64,000 nucleotides of DNA from contig NZ_CP013234.1 of NCBI RefSeq assembly GCF_001584185.1, positions 4,216,001 through 4,280,000 of the forward strand, given 5' to 3'. The notes beneath the pieces are model-generated. The model worked only from the letters and a program-made list of their open reading frames with translations, was not told the DNA's origin and searched no databases. Positions 45,656-54,889 of this stretch are shown here, piece after piece (positions within the stretch are counted from its first letter, which is position 1; each line of letters begins with the position of its first letter). The position numbers were made by a program, and so were the translations under genes. This DNA comes from Collimonas pratensis (GTDB lineage: Bacteria > Pseudomonadota > Gammaproteobacteria > Burkholderiales > Burkholderiaceae_D).

Positions 45656-48128
45656 GGCGGATCCTCCGATGACCCTGATAATTAATTCCTACGGCAATAG
45701 GAATTTTAAGAAAGCATGCGCAGACGAGCGCGCAACATGGCCCGCGCTTCCCATGGCCATTGCCTTGCCCGATGCCTCTATCCAACCACGCCCTAAAACA
45801 GGTCGCCGCTGCCTCTACCGCATCGCCTTGCTGCCATCCGGTAATGCCTGCGCCGGTAGCATATTCTCCTGCAATGGCAATAACGGCGAACCTGCTACAT
45901 ACACGCTCGGCTTGGCCTGCAGCATCACTAGGTAAGTGGGCAGCAACAAAGCGGCTCATGGCTTGTTTTAGTGTGAGAGTGAATGTTTTAAGGTCGCGTG
46001 TCAGATGCTCCAAGAAAGCAACGGCGGGGGTGCCGTGATAAACCTGCGTTGCAGCTTTGATCGTGTCTGACAATTTAGCGCCACCCTCATAGCCGTGCAA
46101 CTCTTCAAACAAGCCATGCCCAGCACCAGCATCAGCAGCAATATCAATCATGCGTACCTCTTGGCCGGCCTTGGCGATCTTGCCGCCATCACGCATGTGC
46201 TGCGCGAGGCCAATTTCGCCAGAACTCACAATCATCAATCGCCACGTCTTGCGCTGCTTTGTCTCGCCTGCGCGTCCGGCACGTCCCTTGCCAGTGCCAT
46301 TACCGATCATATAGACAATGCTGCCTACCTCTTTCGGTTCCACCTCCGCCATCTCATCCAGTATCAGCGCCGCATCGTTATGTAAGGCGCATGTGCCTTC
46401 CAGCGCATTCCCTGTCGCCCGCCAACTTTGCTTAAATGAAGGGCCACCGTATACTGAAGCCGCTACCTGCTGTGCCGTACTCTTACCGGTTGAACTACTG
46501 CCGATAAAATGCAGGCCGCCCGAGTCCTGCCCCGCGTGACGCAAGATCATTCCCGCAAACGCCGCCGACACTGCAAGGATCAGTCGACTATTCCCCGCGC
46601 AAAGTAGCGCTATGTTCTCGCGCCACTGTTTCAGTGTCCCATTTTGTACGTACTGGCAAGCCGTCCTGCTTTCCGACTGATACAGGACAACTTCGTTACT
46701 GTCGCCAATGGTGCGATCCGGCATGACGAATACATCGTCGAACCAGCCGGTTTGCTGGACACACCGCGCCCGCTCCTTTGGCTTGCTCTCGATCAGGTAC
46801 TCGGATAGCCTGTTTTTTGCTGACAGTCCCGCCCCAATTTCTAGCCCAAGGCGCGATAATTCACGTCGCACGTCCGCACCGTCACCGGCCAGCATTTCCA
46901 TCGGAATTGCCCATTGATGGCAAATACCGTCGGCATCATCGAACTCGATCACGCGCCCCCAATTTTCCGAGGCGCGATCCCGAATCATCGCTGTTATGCG
47001 CATCGGTGCGCAAACCCGTATCGACTTGCCTGGTTTCTCATCAGTCCCTTCCGATGTATAAAACACACCCGAATTTGAAATGGTAAAGCCATAAGGCAGC
47101 CCCGCTACATTCTGCCCCGTTTTTCCTGCCCCTTTTTTTGTCTTGTCAATTTCAGTAGCGTTAATCAATTTTGCGCTGCTTTGGTCATCCTGGATCGGTA
47201 TCCTCTGCGCCGCCGCAATGCAATTGCGCACGGCGTCGATACCCTCGGTCAAGTGCAAGTCGTTAAAATCGGTAGGCTGCTTATCGTCACTCTGGAATTG
47301 CGGTACTGCCAATGATCCCGATACCGCATATGCAGCCTTAGTCGCGTGATCGAGGCCAGTATTGTCAGCGCCAGTAAAGCGATCGTTGTCAGCGCATACG
47401 ACAATGCGTATTGCTGGCAGTTTGGCGCGAATGCTCTTCGCCACGGCACCCAGATTCCCGGCATTGAATGCGATGGCAACGGGATGACCGGTTGTCTGAT
47501 GCAGACTCGCGCCAGTAGCGAACCCCTCACAGATGAGCACTGTATCGACAGGTTTACCGCCGAAGCTGTAATACCCGCCATCGATACGCCCACCGCTCTT
47601 AAATTTCTTCCCCCCATCGGCGTCAATGAATTGCAGACTGGTAAGCTGACCGTCTGCGTCACGTATGGGAACAATCAAGGTACGGCGGTCTTTGAACTCC
47701 CTCAACCCAAACGGCTTAATCCCCTTGCGTTGGCAATACGGGTTATTGTCGATCGCGTCTCGGGCCTTGCTCCATATTCTTTCGCATACCTTTGCCGCTG
47801 CTGCCTGGTGTGCCAACTTAGCCGCTGCCGCCCGTTCACTGACCTGCTTGATGCGGTCGCTATGCTGCTGGCGTTCCATCGGGGACAACGAGGCAATAGA
47901 TTTACTGCACCATTTTTCGGAAAGATCGGTTTTCCAGTCGCCAAAAGCCCCGGCTGGTAAATCGCCGTCATGCAGAATGTACCAAGCCGACTGCTTGCCA
48001 CGCTTGTCGTCTGGAGAATCAAAACGGCGTATCGCGCCGTCCGCCACAATCTCAGGCGGATGCAGGTTATATGTCGCTAGTGCATCACGAAACTGCGCTG
48101 CCGTATCGATCAGTAGAGCTGCACTCAT
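45630..48128 (-). CDS. Toprim/DUF927 primase-helicase of a P4-like element, C-terminus scrambled
   Basis: The start at 48128 overlaps the regulator stop (ATGA). The 832-residue protein has a primase-type N-terminal region, a Toprim-like part (DTVLICEGFATGASL, about 195-210; IRIVVCADND, about 240) and a DUF927 helicase domain (about 360-760) with Walker A GSSSTGKST and Walker B ALILDEMAEVE. It should start replication of the element. After GQGNGHGK the reading frame leaves the family pattern: the -1/+1 frame continues with EARAMLRARLRMLS and a stop, and the present frame runs on for some 40 unrelated residues. The gene is therefore damaged at its 3' end. Confidence 0.85.
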   Translation of the reverse strand: MSAALLIDTAAQFRDALATYNLHPPEIVADGAIRRFDSPDDKRGKQSAWYILHDGDLPAGAFGDWKTDLSEKWCSKSIASLSPMERQQHSDRIKQVSERAAAAKLAHQAAAAKVCERIWSKARDAIDNNPYCQRKGIKPFGLREFKDRRTLIVPIRDADGQLTSLQFIDADGGKKFKSGGRIDGGYYSFGGKPVDTVLICEGFATGASLHQTTGHPVAIAFNAGNLGAVAKSIRAKLPAIRIVVCADNDRFTGADNTGLDHATKAAYAVSGSLAVPQFQSDDKQPTDFNDLHLTEGIDAVRNCIAAAQRIPIQDDQSSAKLINATEIDKTKKGAGKTGQNVAGLPYGFTISNSGVFYTSEGTDEKPGKSIRVCAPMRITAMIRDRASENWGRVIEFDDADGICHQWAIPMEMLAGDGADVRRELSRLGLEIGAGLSAKNRLSEYLIESKPKERARCVQQTGWFDDVFVMPDRTIGDSNEVVLYQSESRTACQYVQNGTLKQWRENIALLCAGNSRLILAVSAAFAGMILRHAGQDSGGLHFIGSSSTGKSTAQQVAASVYGGPSFKQSWRATGNALEGTCALHNDAALILDEMAEVEPKEVGSIVYMIGNGTGKGRAGRAGETKQRKTWRLMIVSSGEIGLAQHMRDGGKIAKAGQEVRMIDIAADAGAGHGLFEELHGYEGGAKLSDTIKAATQVYHGTPAVAFLEHLTRDLKTFTLTLKQAMSRFVAAHLPSDAAGQAERVCSRFAVIAIAGEYATGAGITGWQQGDAVEAAATCFRAWLDRGIGQGNGHGKRGPCCALVCACFLKIPIAVGINYQGHRRIRHASIQMGQ

Positions 48129-48361
48129 TCCGTACACCCTTCGGCCCGATAATTTAATGGATCGGCAAAGAAGCGATGAAGCTCTCGATTTTGGTAGGCG
48201 GTGCAACGCTGGGAAAATTTTACCGGCTTGGGTGCTTTCCCGGCGCGAACTAACTGTCGAAATTTCTCGCGGCTAAAGGGGGAAAATGGGGCAATCTGAT
48301 TCCAGCGGCTCATACCGTCCGCTGGAAGCGCTTTACTAATTTCTGTTGTGGGGTTTACCAT
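48125..48361 (-). CDS. AlpA-like transcriptional regulator
   Basis: The 78-residue protein (SRWNQIAPFSPFSREKFRQLVRAGKAPKPVKFSQRCTAYQNRELHRFFADP) has the winged-helix pattern of AlpA/MerR-like excision regulators of P4-type islands, though with less usual residues in the recognition helix. Its stop overlaps the primase-helicase ATG, so the two genes are coupled. An 18-bp perfect palindrome lies 123 bases upstream. Confidence 0.8.
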   Translation of the reverse strand: MVNPTTEISKALPADGMSRWNQIAPFSPFSREKFRQLVRAGKAPKPVKFSQRCTAYQNRELHRFFADPLNYRAEGCTE

Positions 48362-48448
48362 CGTTGCCTATTCTTTCCAAGGGACCGCTAGGGTTAGCGG
48401 CGAGGAACGAATAGTAAGAACCGCGGCAACGAAATAATAGAACGCCTA

Positions 48449-48503
48449 CCGGCAGACGTTACGCATGTGCAAGCTGACGTTATACGTCTGCCGGCAGACG
48501 TTA
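48449..48503. promoter_or_regulatory. Palindromic operator-like repeat upstream of the AlpA-like gene
   Basis: The perfect 18-bp palindrome ACGTCTGCCGGCAGACGT (48484-48501) and a direct copy of its right half, CCGGCAGACGTTA (48449-48461 and 48491-48503), lie 42 bases apart. The region precedes the AlpA-like/primase genes and overlaps the stop of the upstream gene. A binding site for the element's own regulator, or iterons for the primase, are both possible. Confidence 0.55.
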
Positions 48504-49172
48504 GTCAGCGAATTGCGATTTTATCCGGCCTCGGAGCCATTCATAAATGGTTTGTTGTGCACGTTGACTGCTCATTCTTGTGCCAAATATCGGCGCCTTC
48601 TTTAACGCTTCCGGCGCAATATCGAAGGATGCCTTGTGCGCCGACGGCCAATTCCCGTTATCGTATTTGTCGAAAACCCATTTTTTTAATTTTTGCATTG
48701 GCATATTCTTAGCCTCCGCACCTTTGCGCGAGAAATCTTGCCGACTATTTACTGCTTTCCCTGAAGTGTAGCCTTGCAGCCTTCCAAGCCAGTGATTCGC
48801 TTCACACGCATAAAACCAAGCCGAGGCGCTATTCTTTTCGGCTTTGATGGACTGAATTGCAAACGCAGACGCTACCCCGGTGATCATCATATGGGTCATT
48901 ACCTCTCGCATGACGGAAGTAACTACCGGCTCGCCTTCCCACTCCGCCATTTCCATGGTTTCCTTGAATTCATCGATCTGACGCTCCCCGCTCGTATTTT
49001 CGTCTTCCCATAGCGGCTTAAGAAATACCTCGATAAATTTCGCCGTCTTAAATGGCTGCTCAGAATCTTGAAACGCCTTTTGGTAAATGTCCGCAAGCTC
49101 GTATAAGACGATATGTGCCTCTATTACTGACGTTCGCCTACTAGGTGGCCCCCATATACTCTTTTGTTCCAT
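48501..49172 (-). CDS. Hypothetical protein of the integrative element
   Basis: The start at 49172 is preceded by a long purine stretch with GGAG and AGGA. The 223-residue protein is mostly helical, with EAHIVLYELADIYQKAFQDSEQPFKTAKFIEVFLKPLWED, a middle hydrophobic MMITGVASAFAIQSI, and a basic C-terminal half (MPMQKLKKWVFDKYDNGNW). I do not recognise a family. In islands of this kind this position often holds a replication or interference protein. Confidence 0.7.
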   Translation of the reverse strand: MEQKSIWGPPSRRTSVIEAHIVLYELADIYQKAFQDSEQPFKTAKFIEVFLKPLWEDENTSGERQIDEFKETMEMAEWEGEPVVTSVMREVMTHMMITGVASAFAIQSIKAEKNSASAWFYACEANHWLGRLQGYTSGKAVNSRQDFSRKGAEAKNMPMQKLKKWVFDKYDNGNWPSAHKASFDIAPEALKKAPIFGTRMSSQRAQQTIYEWLRGRIKSQFAD

Positions 49173-49326
49173 TCCTACTTTTCCCTCTCCCCTTGAAACA
49201 AAAACCATGCCGACAGATACAAGGGGCGCTATCTACCTTCCTGCAATAGCAGTAGCATGTTCTAAACAGCCAGTCCTTAGTTTTTATGAAAACTCAACCT
49301 ATAGCGTAGCCCAACCAATACAATGG

Positions 49327-50580
49327 CTACGCAACTTTGAACGGTATGACATTTGTCGATAACAGGATGCCATCCAAATAATCTGCCCAATGCTGCATCA
49401 TTTTTTTGCGTTCGTCCAAAAATTGCGCACGGTCATAAGCACTTGCAATTTTATCTTTCTGCGCATGCGCAAGTTGCCTGTCCACCGTTTCATGGCGATA
49501 GCCCAATTTTTCCTTGAGCGTAGTCATCGCCAACGCCCGAAATCCATGCGTAGTCATCCGGCCTTCATATCCCATGCGATTTAATGCCATCCGAATCGCA
49601 TCCCCACTCATCGGCTTTTGAGGATCGCGCTGGTTCGGAAATAAATACTTGTTGCCGCCGGTGTAGATATGCAGTTCCCGCAACAACTCAACGGCCTGAC
49701 GTGACAGGCATACATGATGGTCGGTCTTATCCGGATTCACCGTCAGCTTCCCGCGTTTCATACGCTGCCAGGGAATGACCCAATCGCCAGTATCAAGATT
49801 GATTTCAGACCAAGGGGTAGTACGCAACTCGCTACTGCGTACAAAAATTAATAACATCAAGCGCAAGGCAATACGTGTTGGGATATACAGTCTTGCGTTG
49901 TTTTCCCGTATGGCACTCATGAAGGCAGGCAATTCATCCGGTGCGATAGCGGCAAAGTGCCCTGCCTTCACAGGCTTGAGGACGTCTTTCAGATCCGCTG
50001 CCGGATTGCGGTTCTCAATACCGTGCTGATTTGCATAGCTAAATACCCGGGCGCATGTCGCCTTCAGGCGGCGCGCCACTTCCCCCGCACCCCGGTCTTC
50101 GATCTTGCGCAAGGCAGCGATCATTTGCTTATGGCTAATCTCAGCAATCGGAATTTTGCCAATTTCCGGAAAAATATCGTTTTCCAAACGATCAATGGTG
50201 TTCTTGGCCGTAGATGAACTCCATGCGCTTAGGCGGTTGGTATGCCATTCGCGGGCCAATTTCTCAAAAGTATTGGCAGCAGCATCAGCGGCAAACTGCT
50301 TTTTCTCATCGCGATCCCGAGCTGGATCTTTCCCAGAAAGCAACAACTCACGTGCATCTTTGCGCTTCTCTCGGGCTTGAATCAATGGGACTTCCGGATA
50401 TTTACCAAAGGCAATCGTATTGCGCTTCTCGTAAATACGATAATCCATGCGCCAGTACTTCGCGCCGTCTGTATTGATCAGCAAATACATGCCGCCACCG
50501 TCTGCCAGCTTATAAGGTTTATCCCTGGGTTTAGCGGTACGTAGCTGAAGATCGGTGAGCGGAATAACAAGTTTTGGCAT
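49327..50580 (-). CDS. P4-type tyrosine integrase
   Basis: The start at 50580 gives 417 residues beginning with the DUF4102 arm-binding domain (LTDLQLRTAKPRDKPYKLADGGGMYLLI). The tyrosine-recombinase catalytic residues are visible: Arg in FVRSSELRTTPW, the HxxR in THGFRALAMTTL, a late His in DRQLAHAQKD and Tyr in IASAYDRAQF. It is complete. It inserts or excises the element at tRNA-Ser, whose 3' end lies about 165 bp upstream of this gene. Confidence 0.93.
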   Translation of the reverse strand: MPKLVIPLTDLQLRTAKPRDKPYKLADGGGMYLLINTDGAKYWRMDYRIYEKRNTIAFGKYPEVPLIQAREKRKDARELLLSGKDPARDRDEKKQFAADAAANTFEKLAREWHTNRLSAWSSSTAKNTIDRLENDIFPEIGKIPIAEISHKQMIAALRKIEDRGAGEVARRLKATCARVFSYANQHGIENRNPAADLKDVLKPVKAGHFAAIAPDELPAFMSAIRENNARLYIPTRIALRLMLLIFVRSSELRTTPWSEINLDTGDWVIPWQRMKRGKLTVNPDKTDHHVCLSRQAVELLRELHIYTGGNKYLFPNQRDPQKPMSGDAIRMALNRMGYEGRMTTHGFRALAMTTLKEKLGYRHETVDRQLAHAQKDKIASAYDRAQFLDERKKMMQHWADYLDGILLSTNVIPFKVA

Positions 50581-50678
50581 TTTGACGGTATCTCTTTTAG
50601 AGGTATAAATTAATACCGCGAAGTATACCGCCAAAGAAAGTGGCTGCAAATGGGCAACCTTTTGCGTTACAGGCATTA

Positions 50679-50714
50679 AAAAACCCCTAAGACGTTGATT
50701 TCTTAGGGGTTTTT
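50679..50714. terminator. Bidirectional terminator after tRNA-Ser
   Basis: Perfect arms AAAAACCCCTAAGA (50679-50692) and TCTTAGGGGTTTTT (50701-50714) with an eight-base loop; a T-run follows on both strands. It lies just past the 3' end of the minus-strand tRNA-Ser gene and before the integrase. Confidence 0.85.
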
Positions 50715-50745
50715 AGGCAAACTTTGCTATCGTTTGCGACATATT

Positions 50746-50836
50746 TGGCGGAGAGACGGGGATTCGAACCCCGGATAGGCTATGAACCTATACACGCTTT
50801 CCAGGCGTGCGACTTCAACCACTCATCCATCTCTCC
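50746..50836 (-). tRNA. tRNA-Ser (anticodon GGA)
   Basis: Read on the minus strand, GGAGAGA at the 5' end pairs with TCTCTCC before GCCA at the 3' end. The anticodon stem-loop GCACGCCTGGAAAGCGTG gives the anticodon GGA, a long variable arm (TATAGGTTCATAGCCTA) marks a class II serine tRNA, and the T arm is GGGGTTCGAATCCCC. CCA is encoded. It is the insertion site of the adjacent integrase. Confidence 0.97.
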
Positions 50837-51004
50837 TGCAACTACAACAACGTTTCGTGTAATTTGAATTTCACGAAGCCGCGTATTATAGCAACAAATC
50901 GGGCAGAAGTAGAGGTTTCTGTTCCATGCCGCTCACTTTGATGGATTTGCCGGCAAAACTGCAGCTTCATCCTGCAACTTCGTCCAATTTATCAATCCAA
51001 GGAA

Positions 51005-52987
51005 TTATTGTGCTTCCTTGAGCTGTTCCAGGATCGCCGGATTTTCCAAAGTGGAAACATCCTGCGTGATTTCCTCGCCTTTCGCCAATACCCGCAGCAA
51101 ACGCCGCATGATCTTGCCGGAGCGGGTTTTCGGCAGGTTGTCGCCGAAGCGGATTTCCCTGGGCTTGGCGATCGGGCCGATTTCCTTGGCGACCCAGTCG
51201 CGCAATTCCTTGGCGATCTGCTTGGCTTCGTCGCCGGTGGGGCGGCTGCGTTTGAGGACCACGAAGGCGCAGATGGCTTCGCCGGTGGTCTCATCCGGCT
51301 TGCCGACGACCGCAGCTTCGGCCACCATTGGATTGGCGACCAGCGCCGATTCGATTTCCATGGTGCCCATGCGGTGGCCGGAGACGTTCAGCACATCGTC
51401 GATGCGGCCGGTGATGGTGAAGTAGCCGGTGTCCTTGTTGCGGATGGCGCCGTCGCCGGCGAGGTAGAGCTTGCCGCCGAACTCGGGCGGGAAGTAGGCG
51501 CTCTTGAAGCGTTCCGGATTGTTCCAGATGGCGCGAATCATAGAAGGCCATGGCCGCTTGACCACCAGGATGCCGCCGTGGCCGTCCGGCAGCTCGTGCC
51601 CTGCTTCGTCGACGATCACCGCCTGGATGCCCGGCAGCGGCAAGGTGCAGGAACCCGGCACCAGCGGCGTCGCGCCCGGCAGCGGCGAGATCATGTGGCC
51701 GCCGGTTTCGGTTTGCCAGAAGGTGTCGACGATCGGGCAGCGTTCGCCGCCGATATGCTTGTGGTACCACATCCAGGCTTCCGGATTGATCGGCTCGCCG
51801 ACCGTACCGAGCAAGCGCAGCGACGACAGATCGTATTGCGATGGATGGATGTTTTTGTCTGCATCGGCGGCCTTGATCAGGGAACGGATCGCGGTCGGCG
51901 CGGTGTAGAAAATGGTGGCCTTATGCCTTTGCACCATGTCCCAGAAACGCCCTGCATTCGGGAAAGTCGGCACGCCTTCAAAGATGATCTGGGTAGCGCC
52001 GACTGCGGTCGGGCCGTAGGCGATATAAGTGTGGCCGGTAATCCAGCCGATGTCGGCGGTGCACCAGTAGACGTCATCGGGCTTGATGTCGAACACCCAC
52101 TTCATGGTCAGCGCCGCCCACAGCAGGTAGCCGCCGGAGGAATGCTGCACGCCCTTCGGCGTACCGGTCGAGCCTGATGTGTACAAGATAAAGAGCGGAT
52201 GTTCGGCCTCGACCCATTCCGGCTCGCAGACGTCGGCCTGCGATGCGACCAGTTCGTGCAACCAGAGGTCGCGCCCGGCGACGAAGTTGATGTCGCCGCC
52301 GGTGCGCTTGTAGACCACCACGTTCCTGATGGTGTCGCAGCCGCCCAGCGCCAGGGCTTCGTCGACGATGGATTTGAGCGGCAGGCGCTTGCCGCCGCGC
52401 GCCTGTTCGTCGGCGGTCAGCACGGCGACTGCGCCAGCATCGATGATGCGTTCCTGCAGCGACTTGGCGGAGAAGCCGCCGAACACCACCGAATGGGTGG
52501 CGCCGATACGGGCGCAGGCTTGCATCGCTACCACGCCTTCGACCGACATCGGCATGTAGATGACGACACGGTCGCCCTTCTTGATGCCCAGCGATTTCAA
52601 GCCGTTGGCGAACTGGCAGACTTTCTGGTGCAGTTCGCGATAGGTGACCTTGCTGACATCGCCGCCGTCGGTTTCAAAGATGACCGCGACCTTGTCGGCG
52701 TTGCCGTTAGTCAGATGAACATCGAGGCAGTTGTAGGAGACGTTCAGCTTGCCGTCGTCGAACCATTTGTAGAACGGTGCATCGGATTCATCCAGCACCT
52801 TGGTGAAGGGCTTGTGCCAGTGCAGGTTCTCGCGGGCCAGGCGGCCCCAGAAGCCCTGTTCATCCTGCTCCGCTTCAGCGGCCAGGGCGCGGTAGGCGTC
52901 CATGCCGGAAATTGCCGCAGTCTTGGAAAATTCTGCCGGAGCCGGGAAAATGCGGGTTTCCTGGCCAAAGGTTTCGATGTTCGCCAT
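51005..52987 (-). CDS. acs: Acetyl-CoA synthetase
   Basis: Acs makes acetyl-CoA from acetate, ATP and CoA by way of acetyl-AMP. The 660-residue product is full length and has the AMP-binding block [19 protein letters not shown], the [24 protein letters not shown] block and the acetylation-site motif TRSGKIMRR near the end. AGGAGA precedes the ATG. It could also serve propionate activation for the prp operon, because no prpE is seen next to prpBC, but this is an inference. Confidence 0.96.
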   Translation of the reverse strand: MANIETFGQETRIFPAPAEFSKTAAISGMDAYRALAAEAEQDEQGFWGRLARENLHWHKPFTKVLDESDAPFYKWFDDGKLNVSYNCLDVHLTNGNADKVAVIFETDGGDVSKVTYRELHQKVCQFANGLKSLGIKKGDRVVIYMPMSVEGVVAMQACARIGATHSVVFGGFSAKSLQERIIDAGAVAVLTADEQARGGKRLPLKSIVDEALALGGCDTIRNVVVYKRTGGDINFVAGRDLWLHELVASQADVCEPEWVEAEHPLFILYTSGSTGTPKGVQHSSGGYLLWAALTMKWVFDIKPDDVYWCTADIGWITGHTYIAYGPTAVGATQIIFEGVPTFPNAGRFWDMVQRHKATIFYTAPTAIRSLIKAADADKNIHPSQYDLSSLRLLGTVGEPINPEAWMWYHKHIGGERCPIVDTFWQTETGGHMISPLPGATPLVPGSCTLPLPGIQAVIVDEAGHELPDGHGGILVVKRPWPSMIRAIWNNPERFKSAYFPPEFGGKLYLAGDGAIRNKDTGYFTITGRIDDVLNVSGHRMGTMEIESALVANPMVAEAAVVGKPDETTGEAICAFVVLKRSRPTGDEAKQIAKELRDWVAKEIGPIAKPREIRFGDNLPKTRSGKIMRRLLRVLAKGEEITQDVSTLENPAILEQLKEAQ

Positions 52988-53047
52988 GCTGTCTCCTGCT
53001 TTTAGTAATTACGCTGACAATAAACTTTTACACTTACTCAAGCCTTA

Positions 53048-53132
53048 CGTAGTGTGGGCAGATTTCTGCCCACGCTGAATCTGCACGCCGAATGAGGGCG
53101 TTCCGCGTGGGCACGGTGTGCCCACCCTACGG
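53048..53132. repeat. GTAGGGTGGGCAC palindrome pair (REP-like), copy D
   Basis: Two palindromes (GTGTGGGCAG-n-CTGCCCACGCTG at 53048-53075 and CCGCGTGGGCAC-n-GTGCCCACCCTACGG at 53103-53132) form the same facing pair as in the prpB leader. It lies between the divergent acs and DMT exporter genes. Confidence 0.82.
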
Positions 53133-53198
53133 AGATGCTAACGCTACCAGAGCGCCACAATCAGATATCATCGCACATTCAGCTTATTCCTACAGCCC

Positions 53199-54095
53199 AT
53201 GCGTCACACAAAATCTTACGTTTACCTGGCGCTGGCCATGATGCTGGTGGGTGCCAACATCGGTTTCGGCAAGGCTGTCATTGCCGTGGTGCCGGTGCTG
53301 GCGTTTGCCCTGCTGCGCTTCGTGATTGCCGTGATCGTGATGGCGCCGCAATTTTTCAAGGCGGCGCCGCGGCTGGCGCGCCATGAATGGCTGACCTTGT
53401 TCGGCCAGGCTTTCTTCGGCACTTTCCTGTTTACGCTGTGCATGCTGTATGGCGTGCAGCACACTACCGCAACGGCCGCGGGCGTGATCACCAGCACCCT
53501 GCCGGCGGCGGTGGCGATCCTGTCGCGCCTGATCCTCAAGGAAAAGCTGCAGGCGCGCACCCTGGCATCTATCCTGCTGGCGATCGCCGGCATCGCCGTG
53601 CTCAACCTGAGCAAGAGCGATAGCGGCGACGGCGCCAGCACGCCGCTGGTCGGCAACCTGTTCATCATCGCCGCGGTGCTGTGCGAAGCCACCTACGTGG
53701 TGCTGTCCAAGCGCCTGACGCAGACCCTGTCGCCCTTGCGGATTACCGCCTACAGCCATCTGTTCGGCCTGCTGCTGATGCTGCCCATCGGCTTGAGCGC
53801 CGCCCTGTCTTTCGATTTCAGCGTGGTCACCGCCAGCATGTGGCTGCTGATCATCTGGTATGCAGTGGCGGCCAGCGTAATCGTGTTCTGGCTGTGGCTG
53901 ACCGGCACCAAGCACGTGCAAGCCAATGTGGCGGGCATCTTCACCGCCCTGATGCCGCTGGCGGCCGCCTTCATCGGCGTGATGTTCCTGCATGAAAGCC
54001 TGGGCTGGGCGCATTTCGTGGCGCTGGCGCTGGTGCTGACCGGGATTGCGGTGGCCAGTTGGCCGCAGTCCGTGAAAGCGGTGCAAGAAGTGTAA
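53199..54095 (+). CDS. EamA/DMT-superfamily exporter
   Basis: This 298-residue protein has ten hydrophobic segments in two EamA repeats (YLALAMMLVGANIGFGKAVIA and, second half, LSPLRITAYSHLFGLLLMLPIG). It belongs to the same superfamily as the protein at 28.7 kb, but the two are not close copies. The exported substrate is not visible. No ribosome-binding site is clear. Confidence 0.88.
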   Translation: MRHTKSYVYLALAMMLVGANIGFGKAVIAVVPVLAFALLRFVIAVIVMAPQFFKAAPRLARHEWLTLFGQAFFGTFLFTLCMLYGVQHTTATAAGVITSTLPAAVAILSRLILKEKLQARTLASILLAIAGIAVLNLSKSDSGDGASTPLVGNLFIIAAVLCEATYVVLSKRLTQTLSPLRITAYSHLFGLLLMLPIGLSAALSFDFSVVTASMWLLIIWYAVAASVIVFWLWLTGTKHVQANVAGIFTALMPLAAAFIGVMFLHESLGWAHFVALALVLTGIAVASWPQSVKAVQEV

Positions 54096-54178
54096 AATAG
54101 CGTCGCTTCCGCTGCCGCAGCATTTTTGTAGGCTTTTTTGCACTGTTTTACCTCACCGTCATCACCCCACAGATACCA

Positions 54179-54793
54179 ATGAGCAACATTCAACCGTCCC
54201 CGGCCAAGAAAGCCATAGGCTTGCTGCCGAACCTGATTTTCATGAGCCGCTGGCTGCAACTGCCGCTGTACCTCGGCCTGATCCTGGCGCAGTGCGTCTA
54301 TGTGTTTCATTTCTGGGTTGAACTGACCGACCTGATCGGCGCCGTGTTCGGCAACGCCGCCTCGCTGGATCATATCCTGGATGTGGTCACGATCGACGGC
54401 GCGGTGCGTCCGACCAAGCTGACCGAAGCCACCATCATGCTGGTGGTGCTGGGGCTGATCGACGTCGTCATGATTTCCAACCTGCTGATCATGGTGATCG
54501 TCGGCGGTTATGAAACCTTTGTCTCGCGCATGAACCTGGAAAGCCATCCGGATCAGCCGGAGTGGCTGTCGCACGTGAATGCCTCGGTGCTGAAGGTCAA
54601 ACTGGCGATGGCGATCATCGGCATTTCCTCTATCCATCTGCTGAAGACCTTCATCAACGCCAACGCCTATGACGTCAAGACGCTGCTGGCGCAGACCGGC
54701 ATCCACATCACTTTCCTGCTGTCGGCGCTGGCGATCGCCTGGTGCGACCGCATCATGACGGCGACCCAGAACCAGGCCAACGGAGAGCATTAA
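54179..54793 (+). CDS. YqhA-family (UPF0114) membrane protein
   Basis: The 204-residue protein has four hydrophobic segments and the family blocks FMSRWLQLPLYLGLILAQ, LGLIDVVMISNLLIMVIVGGYETFVSRM and LKVKLAMAIIGISSIHLLKTFINA. Function is unknown. It often lies near fumarase or central-metabolism genes in Burkholderiales and here is directly upstream of fumarate hydratase. Confidence 0.9.
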   Translation: MSNIQPSPAKKAIGLLPNLIFMSRWLQLPLYLGLILAQCVYVFHFWVELTDLIGAVFGNAASLDHILDVVTIDGAVRPTKLTEATIMLVVLGLIDVVMISNLLIMVIVGGYETFVSRMNLESHPDQPEWLSHVNASVLKVKLAMAIIGISSIHLLKTFINANAYDVKTLLAQTGIHITFLLSALAIAWCDRIMTATQNQANGEH

Positions 54794-54806
54794 TTAAAGT
54801 ACCGCC

Positions 54807-54831
54807 GCGTGGGCACAAGTGCCCACCCTAC
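54807..54831. repeat. GTAGGGTGGGCAC palindrome (REP-like), copy E
   Basis: A single compact palindrome, GCGTGGGCAC-AAGT-GCCCACCCTAC, 13 bases after the YqhA-like stop and 63 bases before the fumarase start. It is the shortest copy in the window. Confidence 0.8.
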
Positions 54832-54841
54832 ATTGTTTAAT

Positions 54842-54889
54842 TTTTACCGAAAATTTTACCGAAAATTTTACCGAGAATTTTACCGAGAA
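54842..54889 (+). repeat. Four tandem copies of a 12-bp unit before the fumarase start
   Basis: The unit TTTTACCGAAAA occurs four times in a row (last two with G for A in the spacer) and ends five bases before the fumarase ATG. It therefore occupies the place of the ribosome-binding site, and only the weak GAGAAA is left for initiation. Being a multiple of three it would not shift a frame, but copy number could change the leader. Confidence 0.85.

Larger units (their letters stand above)
45545..50745. mobile_element. Decayed small integrative element in the tRNA-Ser(GGA) gene
   Basis: A P4-type integrase gene lies directly at the 3' end of tRNA-Ser and is followed by an unknown gene, an AlpA-like regulator and a DUF927 primase/helicase, the usual order of P4-like or satellite islands. 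The segment is visibly less GC-rich than its flanks. I could not find a second copy of the tRNA 3' end near 45.5 kb, and the left side shows a truncated helicase end and an antitoxin remnant, so the element has probably lost its left end and is fixed. The left border is approximate. Confidence 0.7.

Noticed and set aside
45655..45661. TGGCGGA as a left att site matching the tRNA-Ser 3' end
   Set aside because: Only seven bases match, which is expected by chance in several kilobases; P4-type cores are usually longer.
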